Notes: a model not told the origin generated them from the sequence alone. Shown: positions 18,626-27,205, numbered from the stretch's first letter. The stretch is DNA of 64,000 nucleotides from Saccharobesus litoralis (GCF_003063625.1 NZ_CP026604.1:4566065-4630064); one strand, 5' to 3'. A program made the numbers and translations.

Positions 18626-19618
18626 ATGGAAGAAGCAAAACTCAATTTAATTCATATCGGTTTACCAAAGACTGGCTCAACAGCACTACAAAATTACTGG
18701 TCAACACATAAACACTTAAATTGCTGCTGGCAAAATTTAGCGCCCATGGTGAGCAATATTAGGCAGGCTATTCATCAATTTAAAGACTATGAAGATTTAC
18801 CAATAGCTACCCCGTTAACTTTTGACAAGCGAGTTGATGAACCAGTCAGTGGCATTTATACATCGGAAGCCTTGTCAACTTTTGCTTGGGGCTATTCAGT
18901 AAGTGCAGAGCAAGTTACCAAAGCCCGTTGGTTTTTTGCTGACAGCATATTTAACCAAATCCCTGAAGCCAAAGTTTTAGCTGTAATTAGAGATCCCATC
19001 GATTGGATATTATCAATCTATAAACAATATATTCAGGAGGGCGGTCATCTCGATCTACAGAGCTTTGTTGAAAGTGAAAAAGAGTTTTTGCTAGCGACTT
19101 TGAACTTAAGAGAATTATTCGATGTTTGGGCTGAGTATTATCAAAGTCAGGATATTATTTTCTTGCCTTATGAAATGTTAAGAAAAACACCACAAAGATA
19201 CAATCAGATACTCAGTGTTAAGTTAGGCTTGTCCGAAGAGCACAGATTAGTAGGAAATCTACCAGAAGCAAATACCTCTATTAGCAATAAAGAAGTTGAA
19301 TTGATGCGTCAATCTGCAGCTTGGTTTCAACAACTAGAGGAGCATTCTGAATGGTCGAAATTAACCTTTAAGCGACTGAGGAAAGATTTATTATTAGCGC
19401 TTAGAACAGAATTTCAAAAGCAGGGAACATTATCTGAGTATATCGAAGCTACGTACTCTCAATCAGAGCCCAAATTTGAATTAACTAGCGAATATTTAGA
19501 TATGTTAGAAACTCAGTTTCTTAGTTTTTTGAATGAATATAGTCCCGAGTTCTATGGTTATTTATCTAGATATCGCTCGACCTTATACCAAAACCAATAC
19601 GAATTAAACGAGGAATAA
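18626..19618 (+). CDS. Sulfotransferase family protein
   Basis: A 330-aa cytoplasmic protein that would transfer sulfate from PAPS to an acceptor, probably a carbohydrate or lipid. The 5'-phosphosulfate loop is GLPKTGSTAL (residues 12-21). The 3'-phosphate site is in VIRDPIDWILSIYKQY (near residue 119). Both are required for PAPS binding. The C-terminal half is divergent. The ribosome site is weak. The gene is divergent from the LamG/TSP3 gene and convergent with the WbuC gene. Acceptor unknown; a sulfated surface glycan is a plausible but unproven product. Confidence 0.8.
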   Translation: MEEAKLNLIHIGLPKTGSTALQNYWSTHKHLNCCWQNLAPMVSNIRQAIHQFKDYEDLPIATPLTFDKRVDEPVSGIYTSEALSTFAWGYSVSAEQVTKARWFFADSIFNQIPEAKVLAVIRDPIDWILSIYKQYIQEGGHLDLQSFVESEKEFLLATLNLRELFDVWAEYYQSQDIIFLPYEMLRKTPQRYNQILSVKLGLSEEHRLVGNLPEANTSISNKEVELMRQSAAWFQQLEEHSEWSKLTFKRLRKDLLLALRTEFQKQGTLSEYIEATYSQSEPKFELTSEYLDMLETQFLSFLNEYSPEFYGYLSRYRSTLYQNQYELNEE

Positions 19619-19722
19619 TTATTAATAAGCACTTGAGCACCAAACGATTAGGTTTTTGCGAACTATACCTAGCTTATCCAATTGGTGCTCAAAAAACGAA
19701 ACTAAAAGTAAATATTCTAAGA

Positions 19723-20208
19723 TTAAAAACGAGCCGATTCACCCTCTTGGATATTGACTAACTTAGCAATAAAATCAGCCACTTCAGGATCGCCTTCTAC
19801 TGGCGCCCACTGAGCAAAACCTTTGTCCGTTGTCACTGTGTAAGGTCCTTCTTTGACCTCAAAAAAAACGGTGCCGCTTTCTAACGCGACAGTTGAATGC
19901 CAAACATTAGGTGGGATCTCTAAGCCTTGCTGTGGACCATTAGCCGAAAGTTCAACTTTCTTAGTGACCGTACCTTGCTCATCATAAAGTAAAAACAAAA
20001 GGCGGCCTTGGCTTACATAAAAGAATTCCCACTTGTTGCTTTCTATATGACGATGCGGGCGCACATAGCTATCTGGCTCCATGGCAATAAATAATCTTTG
20101 CACTGGCGCATTATAATCATCATGCAGATTTTCATTGGTACGCCGCCGCGGTGAGGCTTTTGCCCGCTCAACCAGCTGGTCAAAAAAGCGTTGGTCAAAA
20201 TTTTTCAT
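19723..20208 (-). CDS. WbuC-family cupin metalloprotein
   Basis: A 161-aa single-domain cupin. The family is named after WbuC, found in some O-antigen clusters; its reaction is unknown. Metal-ligand motifs are visible: VRPHRHIESNKWEFFYV (His, His and Glu near residues 52-62) and PPNVWHST near residue 99. The start follows the stop of the Rieske gene by 16 bp, and the two are on the same strand, so they are likely co-transcribed. The role in this organism is not clear from context. Confidence 0.83.
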   Translation of the reverse strand: MKNFDQRFFDQLVERAKASPRRRTNENLHDDYNAPVQRLFIAMEPDSYVRPHRHIESNKWEFFYVSQGRLLFLLYDEQGTVTKKVELSANGPQQGLEIPPNVWHSTVALESGTVFFEVKEGPYTVTTDKGFAQWAPVEGDPEVADFIAKLVNIQEGESARF

Positions 20209-20224
20209 GTTCTTATCCTTACCT

Positions 20225-20587
20225 CTAATTTTCTATTATCCAGTATTCATCACCGCTATTTTCAACCGCAAACGCTTGATTATATTCGCTATAAATACAG
20301 ATTGGCCTTCTATGTAACGAACAGTAGACATTACCATCGGCCTTTAGCGGATCTTTGCTAATATCATAGCCTTGGTGTGGACAGTAAGCAGAAACCGCAC
20401 GCAGATCAATTGAACCGTCTTGCAAAATCGTTTTGTATATCACAACCTTGCCAACGTGGTCGGTCAAGGGTAACTGTGCTTTCCCCACCAAAACATCAGG
20501 ATTCGCGGTTTCTTTGACCTGTTCTATTTTTATTCTTGCACTGCATTTACCCGCTGCCGGATAAAATACATTTAGTTCGTTTGCCAT
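20225..20587 (-). CDS. Small Rieske [2Fe-2S] protein
   Basis: A 120-aa protein carrying one Rieske cluster site: AYCPHQGYD (Cys-x-His) followed at the normal spacing by YCSLHRRPICIY (Cys-x-x-His). No membrane segment or oxygenase domain is present, so it is a free electron carrier or a ferredoxin component. I chose ATG 20587 because GGA lies 8 nt upstream. An in-frame ATG at 20599 abuts the ffh terminator and has no ribosome site. It is probably transcribed with the WbuC gene after it. The redox partner is not in the window. Confidence 0.78.
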   Translation of the reverse strand: MANELNVFYPAAGKCSARIKIEQVKETANPDVLVGKAQLPLTDHVGKVVIYKTILQDGSIDLRAVSAYCPHQGYDISKDPLKADGNVYCSLHRRPICIYSEYNQAFAVENSGDEYWIIEN

Positions 20588-20605
20588 TTTTTGTTCCATT
20601 CACAA

Positions 20606-20629
20606 AAAAGTCACCCGAAGGTGACTTTT
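20606..20629 (-). terminator. Intrinsic terminator of ffh
   Basis: A 10-bp stem (AAAAGTCACC / GGTGACTTTT) with a four-base loop that reads TTCG on the minus strand, followed on that strand by a T-run. It lies 16 bp after the ffh stop codon, a textbook arrangement. Confidence 0.9.
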
Positions 20630-20645
20630 CAAATATTAATAGTGA

Positions 20646-22124
20646 TTATTTTTTCTTAAATGGGTTGCCACCTACCCCCGGTAAGCCGCCACCAAGTCCT
20701 GGTAAGCCACCTGGCGCGCCTGGATTGCCCATGTCGCCCATTCCTGGTGGTAATTGCCCTGGTGCTCCGCCGCCACCCATACCAGGCATACCGCCCATGC
20801 CTTTCATCATTTTCTTTAAGCCGCCTTTGCTAGACATCTTCTTCATCATCTTTTGCATTTGATTAAATTGTTTAATCAAGCGGTTTACATCTTGAATAGT
20901 GGTACCTGAACCATTGGCGATACGACGCTTACGCGAACCATTAATGACTTCAGGGCGCTGACGCTCTTTTGGCGTCATTGAATTGATAATGGCTTCTAAC
21001 TGGACGAATTGCTTATCGTTTACCTTATCTTTCATATTGTCAGGCAATTTCGACATACCCGGCAATTTATCTAACATGGACATCATTCCACCCATGTTTT
21101 TCATTTGCTGTAATTGGTCACGAAAATCTTCTAAATCAAAGCCTTGGCCTTTTTGTATTTTCTTAGCCATTTTCTCGGCTTTTTTCTTGTCTACTTTACG
21201 CTCAACTTCTTCAATTAAGCTTAAGACATCACCCATGCCGAGAATACGAGAAGCAATACGATCCGGATGGAAAGGCTCTAATGCATCCAGTTTTTCGCCC
21301 ATACCAATAAATTTAATTGGCTTACCGGTAATATGACGAATAGAAAGTGCAGCACCACCACGAGCATCACCATCCGCTTTAGTTAAGATAACACCCGTTA
21401 ATGGTAGCGCTTCATGGAAAGCTTTAGCGGTATTGGCAGCATCTTGACCTGTCATGGCGTCAACCACGAATAAAGTTTCTACTGGCTCGATTGCCGCATG
21501 TAACTGTTTGATTTCATCCATCATGGATTCGTCAACGTGCAAGCGCCCTGCAGTATCAACTAATAGCACATCGAAAAACTGAATTTTTGCGTGCTGGATT
21601 GCGGCGTTAACAATATCGATCGGCTTTTGTTCTACCGTACTTGGAAAAAACTCAACGCCCACTTCACCGGCTAAGGTTTCTAGCTGTTTAATCGCCGCTG
21701 GACGATATACGTCAGCCGATACGACTAAAACTTTTTTATTTTCGCGTTCACGCAAATAACGCGCTAATTTACCAACAGAGGTGGTTTTACCCGCACCTTG
21801 CAAACCCGCCATTAAAACAACAGCCGGTTTTTGGGCCGCTAAGTTTAATTCTTCATTCGCTTCGCCCATGGCTTTAACAAGCTCGTCATTAACAATTTTG
21901 ACAAAAGCTTGACCAGGATTAAGACTTTTACTGACTTCAGTACCTAAAGCCGCTTCTTTAACATTGGCGATAAATGCTTTGATTACAGGTAGAGCAACAT
22001 CTGCCTCTAATAGCGCCATACGCACTTCGCGCAGCGTTTCTTTAATATTGTCTTCAGTTAAACGACCACGACCTGTAATATTTTTAAGCGTTTGGCCAAG
22101 ACGATCTGATAAATTTTGAAACAT
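20646..22124 (-). CDS. ffh: Signal recognition particle protein Ffh
   Basis: A GTPase that, with 4.5S RNA, targets ribosomes making membrane proteins to the inner membrane. N and G domains are complete: GLQGAGKTTSVGKLA (P-loop, near residue 107), VDTAGRLH and TKADGDARGGAALS. The M domain is Met-rich with GMMSMLDKLPGM and the RNA-binding helix GSRKRRIANGSGTT. I start it at ATG 22124 (MFQNLSDRLGQTLK), the normal N-terminus, not at the upstream ATG that adds nine residues. The C-terminal tail is unusually long and is almost only Gly, Pro, Met and Ala, ending in NPFKKK. Confidence 0.97.
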   Translation of the reverse strand: MFQNLSDRLGQTLKNITGRGRLTEDNIKETLREVRMALLEADVALPVIKAFIANVKEAALGTEVSKSLNPGQAFVKIVNDELVKAMGEANEELNLAAQKPAVVLMAGLQGAGKTTSVGKLARYLRERENKKVLVVSADVYRPAAIKQLETLAGEVGVEFFPSTVEQKPIDIVNAAIQHAKIQFFDVLLVDTAGRLHVDESMMDEIKQLHAAIEPVETLFVVDAMTGQDAANTAKAFHEALPLTGVILTKADGDARGGAALSIRHITGKPIKFIGMGEKLDALEPFHPDRIASRILGMGDVLSLIEEVERKVDKKKAEKMAKKIQKGQGFDLEDFRDQLQQMKNMGGMMSMLDKLPGMSKLPDNMKDKVNDKQFVQLEAIINSMTPKERQRPEVINGSRKRRIANGSGTTIQDVNRLIKQFNQMQKMMKKMSSKGGLKKMMKGMGGMPGMGGGGAPGQLPPGMGDMGNPGAPGGLPGLGGGLPGVGGNPFKKK

Positions 22125-22402
22125 GAAATTACCTAAAATTGCAGCATGCACACATAATGCTTGCGAAATACGCTAAGCGGCAGGCAAAAATATCTTTGTA
22201 AATATAGGCGGCATTATAACCGCAATTTAATCCAATATGCAGGTCATGAACGGTGAATTAAAGTGTTGAAACACAGTTATTAATAAAAAATGTGCAAAAT
22301 CACAGCAAGATAGACAGATTTTCCAAGGTTAATTCGTTTAATTATCAAAGAAAGTTGTTATTATCCGCAGTTGAGGAATTAACACTATTTCAAGGGTAAT
22401 AC

Positions 22403-23191
22403 ATGGCTTTCGCTGTTATAGGCGTTTTAGGTTATTTAATCAGTGCGGCTGCCTTACTGTTATTATTTTTCAAGCACTACAATTACCAACTTAAAATCAT
22501 CATCACCCCTGGCTTACTTGCGGTTGTGATGCATACCTTGTTTATCCATCAGCATTTTGATCTTGCTTCGCCAGATTCATACAATTTAGTCTTGGTCGTC
22601 AATATCGTCAGCTTAGTGGTTTCTTTTGCATCAATTGGTTTTGCGCAAAAGTTCAATAATTTCTTTGTGTTACCTGTTTGCTTTGTATTTACCGCCGTTA
22701 TGTTGCTCATTGGATTGGTTGCGCCAGTAGACTTACCCACTGTCGCGTCTTGGTCGAGCCAAACCCTATCACATATCGGATTTGCGATTGGCGCCTATGC
22801 CATATTAACGGTAGCGACTCTTTTAGCTTTCCAATATCGATTTGTCAGTTATCGTTTAAAAATGCATGACCTGTCAATTTTACGATTACCTATTCCAGCG
22901 TTAAATGAAATTGAACGACAAATTTTCCAATTGCTGATCACAGGTACGTTGTGTCTAACCATTTCTATTATCACAGGTGCTCTATTTCTCGATAACTTCT
23001 TTGGTTCAGGCCAATCCCACAAAGCCATACTGTCTATTATCGCTTGGGGATGTTTTAGCTGTTTGCTTTTAGGGCATGCAATTTGGGGATGGCGAGGAAC
23101 CATTACATTGGTACTTACACTAAGCGGTTCAACACTATTAACCTTGGGTTACTTTGGCTCACGTTTCGTACGTGACTTTATAATGAGCTAA
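22403..23191 (+). CDS. CcsA-like inner membrane protein (YpjD family)
   Basis: A 262-aa membrane protein with eight or so hydrophobic segments, of the cytochrome c assembly (CcsA/YpjD, COG4137) family. Family hallmarks are SHIGFAIGAYAILTVATLLAFQYRF in the middle and LSIIAWGCFSCLLLGHAIWGWRG near the end. It lies divergent from ffh and before the CorB-like gene, the order common in gammaproteobacteria. Involvement in heme handling is inferred from the family only. Confidence 0.85.
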   Translation: MAFAVIGVLGYLISAAALLLLFFKHYNYQLKIIITPGLLAVVMHTLFIHQHFDLASPDSYNLVLVVNIVSLVVSFASIGFAQKFNNFFVLPVCFVFTAVMLLIGLVAPVDLPTVASWSSQTLSHIGFAIGAYAILTVATLLAFQYRFVSYRLKMHDLSILRLPIPALNEIERQIFQLLITGTLCLTISIITGALFLDNFFGSGQSHKAILSIIAWGCFSCLLLGHAIWGWRGTITLVLTLSGSTLLTLGYFGSRFVRDFIMS

Positions 23192-23258
23192 CACCATGGG
23201 CTTGAAAATATCAGTTTCATCACCATATAACTGATTCAATAATTAAAGGGCTTAATTC

Positions 23259-24551
23259 TTGGACGACATATCTACCGGTACCCTGCTAATATTTTTGGGT
23301 GTACTTGTCTTAATTTCTGCTTTTTTCTCTAGTTCAGAAACAGGCATGATGTCTTTAAACAAATATCGCTTAAGGCATCTTGTTACACAAAAAAATCGCA
23401 ATGCCATGCGCGTGCACAATTTATTGTCACGCCCAGATAGACTCATTGGTCTTATCTTAATCGGTAACAACTTAGTCAATATTCTAGCGGCATCTATTGC
23501 AACCACGATAGGTATGCGCTTATTTGGTCACTTAGGTTTAGGGGTTGCCACCGCAATTACCACCGTAGCTTTAACCACCATCATACTCATTTTTGCAGAA
23601 GTTACGCCAAAAACGCTGGCTGCTTGGTTTCCTGAACGCATTGCTTACCCTGCTGCCATCATTTTAAAACCATTAATGTGGGTTTTTTATCCTTTCGTTT
23701 TGGGGCTTAACGCCATCACTAATGGTATTTTAAAACTATTTAGAGTTAAACCTGATGACAATGGACAGGTACTTAACCAAGAAGAATTACGTACTGTAGT
23801 TAATGAAGCCGGTACTATGATCCCACGTCAACACCAAGATATGCTACTGAGCATTCTCGACTTAGAAAAAGTTGCGGTGGAAGATGTCATGGTGCCTCGC
23901 AATGAAATTTTAGGCATTGATATTAACGACGAATGGGCTGATATTGTTAAGCAGCTGTACGGCACAAAACATACTCGCTTATTACTTTATAGAGATACAG
24001 TAGACGATGCCGTCGGATACATCCACGCCCGCGACGTATTGCGTTTAACGTCGAAAAAGAAATTCTCGAAAGATACTTTGCTGCGGGCGGCCAAGAAATT
24101 AGTTTTTGTACCAGAAGGCACGCCACTCAACACCCAATTATTACATTTCCAGCGTAAAAACTATCGATTTGCACTAGTAGTTGATGAGTATGGTGACATT
24201 CAAGGCTTATTAACTTTAGAAGATATTCTTGTCGAAATTGTTGGCGACTTTGAAAATCGAGCTCAACCTGGTCGACATGAAGATTACCGCCGTCAAGTTG
24301 ACAACTCATATTTAGTTGAAGGCAGCGCCAATGTTAGAGATTTAGCAAAAGACTTGGGCTGGAAACTGCCCATTGACGGCCCTAGAACCATAAACGGCTT
24401 AATACTCGAATATTTAGAAGAAATTCCACAGCCTAATGTTTCCATTAAGTTGTATGGCTATCCGGTAGATATTGTCGAAGTTACCGATAACGCCATTAAG
24501 CAAGTCAGGGTACATGCTCAACTCTATAAAAAAATGAAATCTTCAAAATAA
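23259..24551 (+). CDS. HlyC/CorC-family (CNNM/CorB-like) transporter
   Basis: A 430-aa membrane protein. Order: CNNM membrane domain with three or four hydrophobic segments (about 5-155, with FFSSSETGMMSLNKYRLRHL), two CBS domains (about 200-330, with VEDVMVPRNEILGIDI and GDIQGLLTLEDILVEIVGDF) and a C-terminal CorC/HlyC domain (about 345-425). The family (CorB/YfjD) is linked to magnesium or cobalt efflux. It starts with TTG at 23259, supported by AAGGG 8 bp upstream and by the N-terminal match. ybfF follows after 12 bp. Confidence 0.9.
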   Translation: MDDISTGTLLIFLGVLVLISAFFSSSETGMMSLNKYRLRHLVTQKNRNAMRVHNLLSRPDRLIGLILIGNNLVNILAASIATTIGMRLFGHLGLGVATAITTVALTTIILIFAEVTPKTLAAWFPERIAYPAAIILKPLMWVFYPFVLGLNAITNGILKLFRVKPDDNGQVLNQEELRTVVNEAGTMIPRQHQDMLLSILDLEKVAVEDVMVPRNEILGIDINDEWADIVKQLYGTKHTRLLLYRDTVDDAVGYIHARDVLRLTSKKKFSKDTLLRAAKKLVFVPEGTPLNTQLLHFQRKNYRFALVVDEYGDIQGLLTLEDILVEIVGDFENRAQPGRHEDYRRQVDNSYLVEGSANVRDLAKDLGWKLPIDGPRTINGLILEYLEEIPQPNVSIKLYGYPVDIVEVTDNAIKQVRVHAQLYKKMKSSK

Positions 24552-24563
24552 TTAACGCGTTTT

Positions 24564-25334
24564 ATGATCCTCAATTTTACTGACAAAGGGCAAGGCCCTA
24601 CCTTAGTTTTAATCCATGGCCTGCTAGGTAGTTTAGATAACTTAAATATGGTTGCCCGTTCACTCAGTAAGCATTATCGGGTGATTTCAGTTGACTTGCG
24701 AAATCACGGAGCCTCAGCCCATGACGCTGCGATGGATTATCACACGTTAGCAAGCGATGTTTTCGAAACCCTAGATTCGCTCCAAGTGACAAATTTTTAC
24801 CTTCTCGGCCACTCTATGGGCGGCAAAGCGGCTATGGTTATGGCTATACAGCAACCCTGTCGCATAAATAAACTAGTCGTAGCTGACATCGCGCCTGTCA
24901 CCTATCCTGAACGCCACCAGCAAATATTTAATGGCTTAAAGGCGATTGATTTAGATACGATTAATAACCGTAATGATGCAGATGTAACCTTAGCCAAATA
25001 CGTCGACGAACCTGGTGTTAGGCAGTTTTTATTGCGTAACTTAAGTCGTCAAGCTGAGTCTTTTGTCTGGAAAATGCACCTTGAATACATCATCAATAAT
25101 TATTCATACGTTATTGGCTTTCCAGAGCTTGAGGCTGAATACACTCACCCTACTCTATTTATTAAAGGTGGCGAGTCAGATTATATTCAACGTCAGCATC
25201 AACCAGCCATAGTCAAACTGTTTCCAAACAGTAAAGCTAAAATCATTCAAGGTGCTGGTCATTGGCTGCATGCTGAAAAAACTACGCTATTCAATCGTAT
25301 CGTCAGTGATTTTCTTGGCGCGTCCTCTGTGTAA
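24564..25334 (+). CDS. ybfF: Alpha/beta-fold hydrolase, YbfF type esterase
   Basis: A 256-aa hydrolase. Visible catalytic features are LIHGLLGSLDN (oxyanion loop), the nucleophile elbow GHSMGGKAAM with Ser near residue 92, and the late histidine in GAGHWLHAEKT. The layout equals YbfF, an acyl-CoA/ester thioesterase. It sits between the CorB-like gene and the DUF2788 gene. In Escherichia coli ybfF is also near fldA and fur, which are the next genes here. Confidence 0.88.
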   Translation: MILNFTDKGQGPTLVLIHGLLGSLDNLNMVARSLSKHYRVISVDLRNHGASAHDAAMDYHTLASDVFETLDSLQVTNFYLLGHSMGGKAAMVMAIQQPCRINKLVVADIAPVTYPERHQQIFNGLKAIDLDTINNRNDADVTLAKYVDEPGVRQFLLRNLSRQAESFVWKMHLEYIINNYSYVIGFPELEAEYTHPTLFIKGGESDYIQRQHQPAIVKLFPNSKAKIIQGAGHWLHAEKTTLFNRIVSDFLGASSV

Positions 25335-25387
25335 CTAACCACCATCTATGTTAAAATGCGCGTCCATTTAACGTTGAATTTACAATT

Positions 25388-25588
25388 ATGACGTTTGAGC
25401 AGTTTGAAACACTCGGCTTTTACTTAGGTATTGCAGCACTATTTCTGTTTATATTCTTAGCAATTAAAGATGTGCTCGATAAAGGCAATGTGCCTTTAAT
25501 TGGTAAGTTGGCCGTTTGGTTAGTTTTATTTTTGGGTTGTTTCGGTTTTATTGTAAAGGGAATAATCCAAGTATTTTTTGATTCTTAG
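25388..25588 (+). CDS. Small membrane protein, DUF2788 family
   Basis: A 66-aa protein with two hydrophobic helices: GIAALFLFIFLAIKDVLDKGN and LAVWLVLFLGCFGFIVKGIIQ. Length and motif order match DUF2788, a family of unknown function seen near fldA in this group. It lies 53 bp after ybfF and 15 bp before fldA. Confidence 0.8.
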   Translation: MTFEQFETLGFYLGIAALFLFIFLAIKDVLDKGNVPLIGKLAVWLVLFLGCFGFIVKGIIQVFFDS

Positions 25589-25603
25589 CGAGACAGATAA
25601 ACT

Positions 25604-26128
25604 ATGTCAGTTATAGGTTGTTTTTTTGGTAGCGACACCGGCAACACAGAAGCCATCGCAAAAATGCTACAAAAAGAAATCGGTAAAGATTTAGTCGATG
25701 TCTATGACATTGCTAAAGCGAGTAAAGAAGATATAGCCAAGTATGACTTTTTATTGTTAGGCATACCCACTTGGTATTATGGTGAAGCCCAATGTGATTG
25801 GGACGACTTTTTTCCTGATTTAGAAGAGCTAGACTTCAATGATAAGCTTGTCGCTATCTTTGGTTGTGGTGATCAAGAAGACTATGCTGAATATTTCTTA
25901 GATGCCATGGGGATGATCCGCGATATCGTAGAGCCTAAAGGCGCTATTGTTGTCGGCCACACCTCAACAGAAGGTTATGAATTTGAAGCGTCAAAAGCCT
26001 TAGTCGACGACAGTACTTTTGTTGGACTCGGCATAGATGAAGATCGCCAGCCCGAGTTAACCGACCAAAGAGTTAAAGCTTGGTGTAAACAACTTCGTGA
26101 AGAAATGTGCTTAGACGAATTAGCCTAA
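25604..26128 (+). CDS. fldA: Flavodoxin FldA
   Basis: A 174-aa long-chain flavodoxin that carries electrons on FMN. The phosphate loop is GSDTGNTEAIAKML at residues 9-22. The isoalloxazine-binding loops contain TWYYGEAQCDWDDFF and GCGDQEDYAEYF. It precedes fur, the classic fldA-fur pair. A strong intrinsic terminator lies directly after, so fur must have its own promoter. Confidence 0.95.
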   Translation: MSVIGCFFGSDTGNTEAIAKMLQKEIGKDLVDVYDIAKASKEDIAKYDFLLLGIPTWYYGEAQCDWDDFFPDLEELDFNDKLVAIFGCGDQEDYAEYFLDAMGMIRDIVEPKGAIVVGHTSTEGYEFEASKALVDDSTFVGLGIDEDRQPELTDQRVKAWCKQLREEMCLDELA

Positions 26129-26135
26129 TACACTT

Positions 26136-26162
26136 AAAAGAGAAGCCACTCGCTTCTCTTTT
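26136..26162 (+). terminator. Intrinsic terminator of fldA
   Basis: An 11-bp stem (AAAAGAGAAGC / GCTTCTCTTTT) with a 5-nt loop and a closing T-run, 7 bp after the stop codon. Confidence 0.88.
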
Positions 26163-26240
26163 CCCCTATCTTATTCCGCATTCAACTCAATATTAACAAA
26201 TAAACTTACAGAGTAAGGTTTTATATTAGCGGCCTTGCTA

Positions 26241-26246
26241 TATAAT
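26241..26246 (+). promoter_or_regulatory. Possible -10 element of fur
   Basis: A perfect TATAAT 33 bp before the fur start codon, in an A/T-rich leader. No clear -35 is seen. The fldA terminator upstream makes a promoter here necessary. Confidence 0.45.
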
Positions 26247-26278
26247 GTACGCAATAGGTTATATAAAGTTTATTTATT

Positions 26279-26701
26279 ATGTCTGACCACAATTTAGAAT
26301 TAAAAAAAGCCGGTCTGAAAGTCACTTTACCTCGAGTAAAAATTCTCGAAATGTTGCAAGAACCAGAATTGCAGCACATTAGCGCAGAAGATCTGTACAA
26401 GATTTTACTAGAGCGTGGAGAAGAAATCGGCTTAGCGACTGTTTATCGAGTACTCAACCAATTTGATGATGCAGGTATTGTTACCCGTCACCATTTTGAG
26501 GGTGGAAAATCCGTATTCGAATTAAGTGAAAAACAACATCATGATCATCTCGTTTGCTTAAAATGCGGTAAAGTTATTGAGTTTGCTGATGAAATGATTG
26601 AAGAGCGTCAAGAGAGAATAGCCAATGAAAACGGCATTAAACTCACTGCGCACAGCTTATATTTGTATGGTGAATGTACTGACAAAGAAAACTGTAAATA
26701 A
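26279..26701 (+). CDS. fur: Ferric uptake regulator Fur
   Basis: A 140-aa iron-responsive repressor. The N-terminal winged helix contains KAGLKVTLPRVKILEML and GLATVYRVLNQF. The metal-binding part contains HHDHLVCLKCGKVIEF (zinc ligands Cys in CLKC). The C-terminal ECTDKENC carries further cysteines. Length is normal. It is separated from fldA by a terminator. Confidence 0.96.
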   Translation: MSDHNLELKKAGLKVTLPRVKILEMLQEPELQHISAEDLYKILLERGEEIGLATVYRVLNQFDDAGIVTRHHFEGGKSVFELSEKQHHDHLVCLKCGKVIEFADEMIEERQERIANENGIKLTAHSLYLYGECTDKENCK

Positions 26702-26733
26702 GCTTATTTTACCGTTTTAATTCACTAACGAAT

Positions 26734-26763
26734 AAAAACCAGTGCTAAGTCACTGGTTTTTTT
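26734..26763 (+). terminator. Intrinsic terminator of fur
   Basis: An 11-bp stem (AAAAACCAGTG / CACTGGTTTTT) with a 6-nt loop, followed by more T. Confidence 0.88.
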
Positions 26764-26829
26764 ATAGCTTGCAATAACCGAAATCAATTCGGCCCAACAA
26801 TGGAAATTGAACGGGTCTCTAATCTTACT

Positions 26830-27039
26830 CTACATTGATGTCGCCGTACGCTGTTCCAGACGCTTAACGGCATTTCCTACATCCATATAGGTCGCCGTAC
26901 GCTGTTCCAGACGCTTAACGGTATTTCCTACATCCATATAGGTCGCCGTAAGCTGTTCCAGACACTTAACGGCATTTCCTACGCCCATGTACGACAATAG
27001 CAGCAGAGCTGATACAAACTTGTTTTTCCGCTGCGACAT
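26830..27039 (-). CDS. Doubtful 69-aa ORF made of a 17-residue repeat
   Basis: Begins MSQRKNKFVSALLLLS, then runs through three tandem copies of a 17-residue unit of the type YMDVGNAVKRLEQRTAT. Because the DNA unit is 51 bp, the frame is kept in each copy. The ORF may be a by-product of the repeat array. The start codon is followed by a hydrophobic stretch, which could be a short anchor. No ribosome site stands out. Treat as hypothetical; the repeat is the more certain feature. Confidence 0.3.
   Translation of the reverse strand: MSQRKNKFVSALLLLSYMGVGNAVKCLEQLTATYMDVGNTVKRLEQRTATYMDVGNAVKRLEQRTATSM
26840..26992. repeat. Tandem array, three 51-bp units
   Basis: Units start at 26840, 26891 and 26942 (GTCGCCGTA...). 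Each has an arm GCCGT...ACGGC around GTTCCAGAC, then CCTACATCCATATAGG (changed in the third unit to CCTACGCCCATGTACG). Two blocks, GTTCCAGACG and CCTACATCCATATAGG, are identical to blocks of the 49-bp optional module of the interspersed repeats. Confidence 0.88.
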
Positions 27040-27205
27040 TACCTAATATCTGCAACATTTATCGAAGTACAAGGTACAGACCTAGATCCTGTTTCCTGAA
27101 AAACCCTAACGACCTGCTCTACTATGCCGAAAGACACCAAAAGTAAGTATTTTAAGCGAGTCTCTAGCGACAAGTTAGATCTAAACTAATCTCAATTCAA
27201 AAACA
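26993..27205. other. Non-coding stretch between the repeat array and the oad terminator
   Basis: Apart from the start of the doubtful repeat ORF, I see no gene, hairpin or repeat here. Confidence 0.5.

Noticed and set aside
22125-22151. Nine-residue N-terminal extension of Ffh
   Set aside because: MFQNLSDRLG is the conserved start of Ffh; the upstream ATG adds non-family residues.
26840-26992. CRISPR array
   Set aside because: The units are direct tandem copies with no unique spacers and no cas genes nearby.
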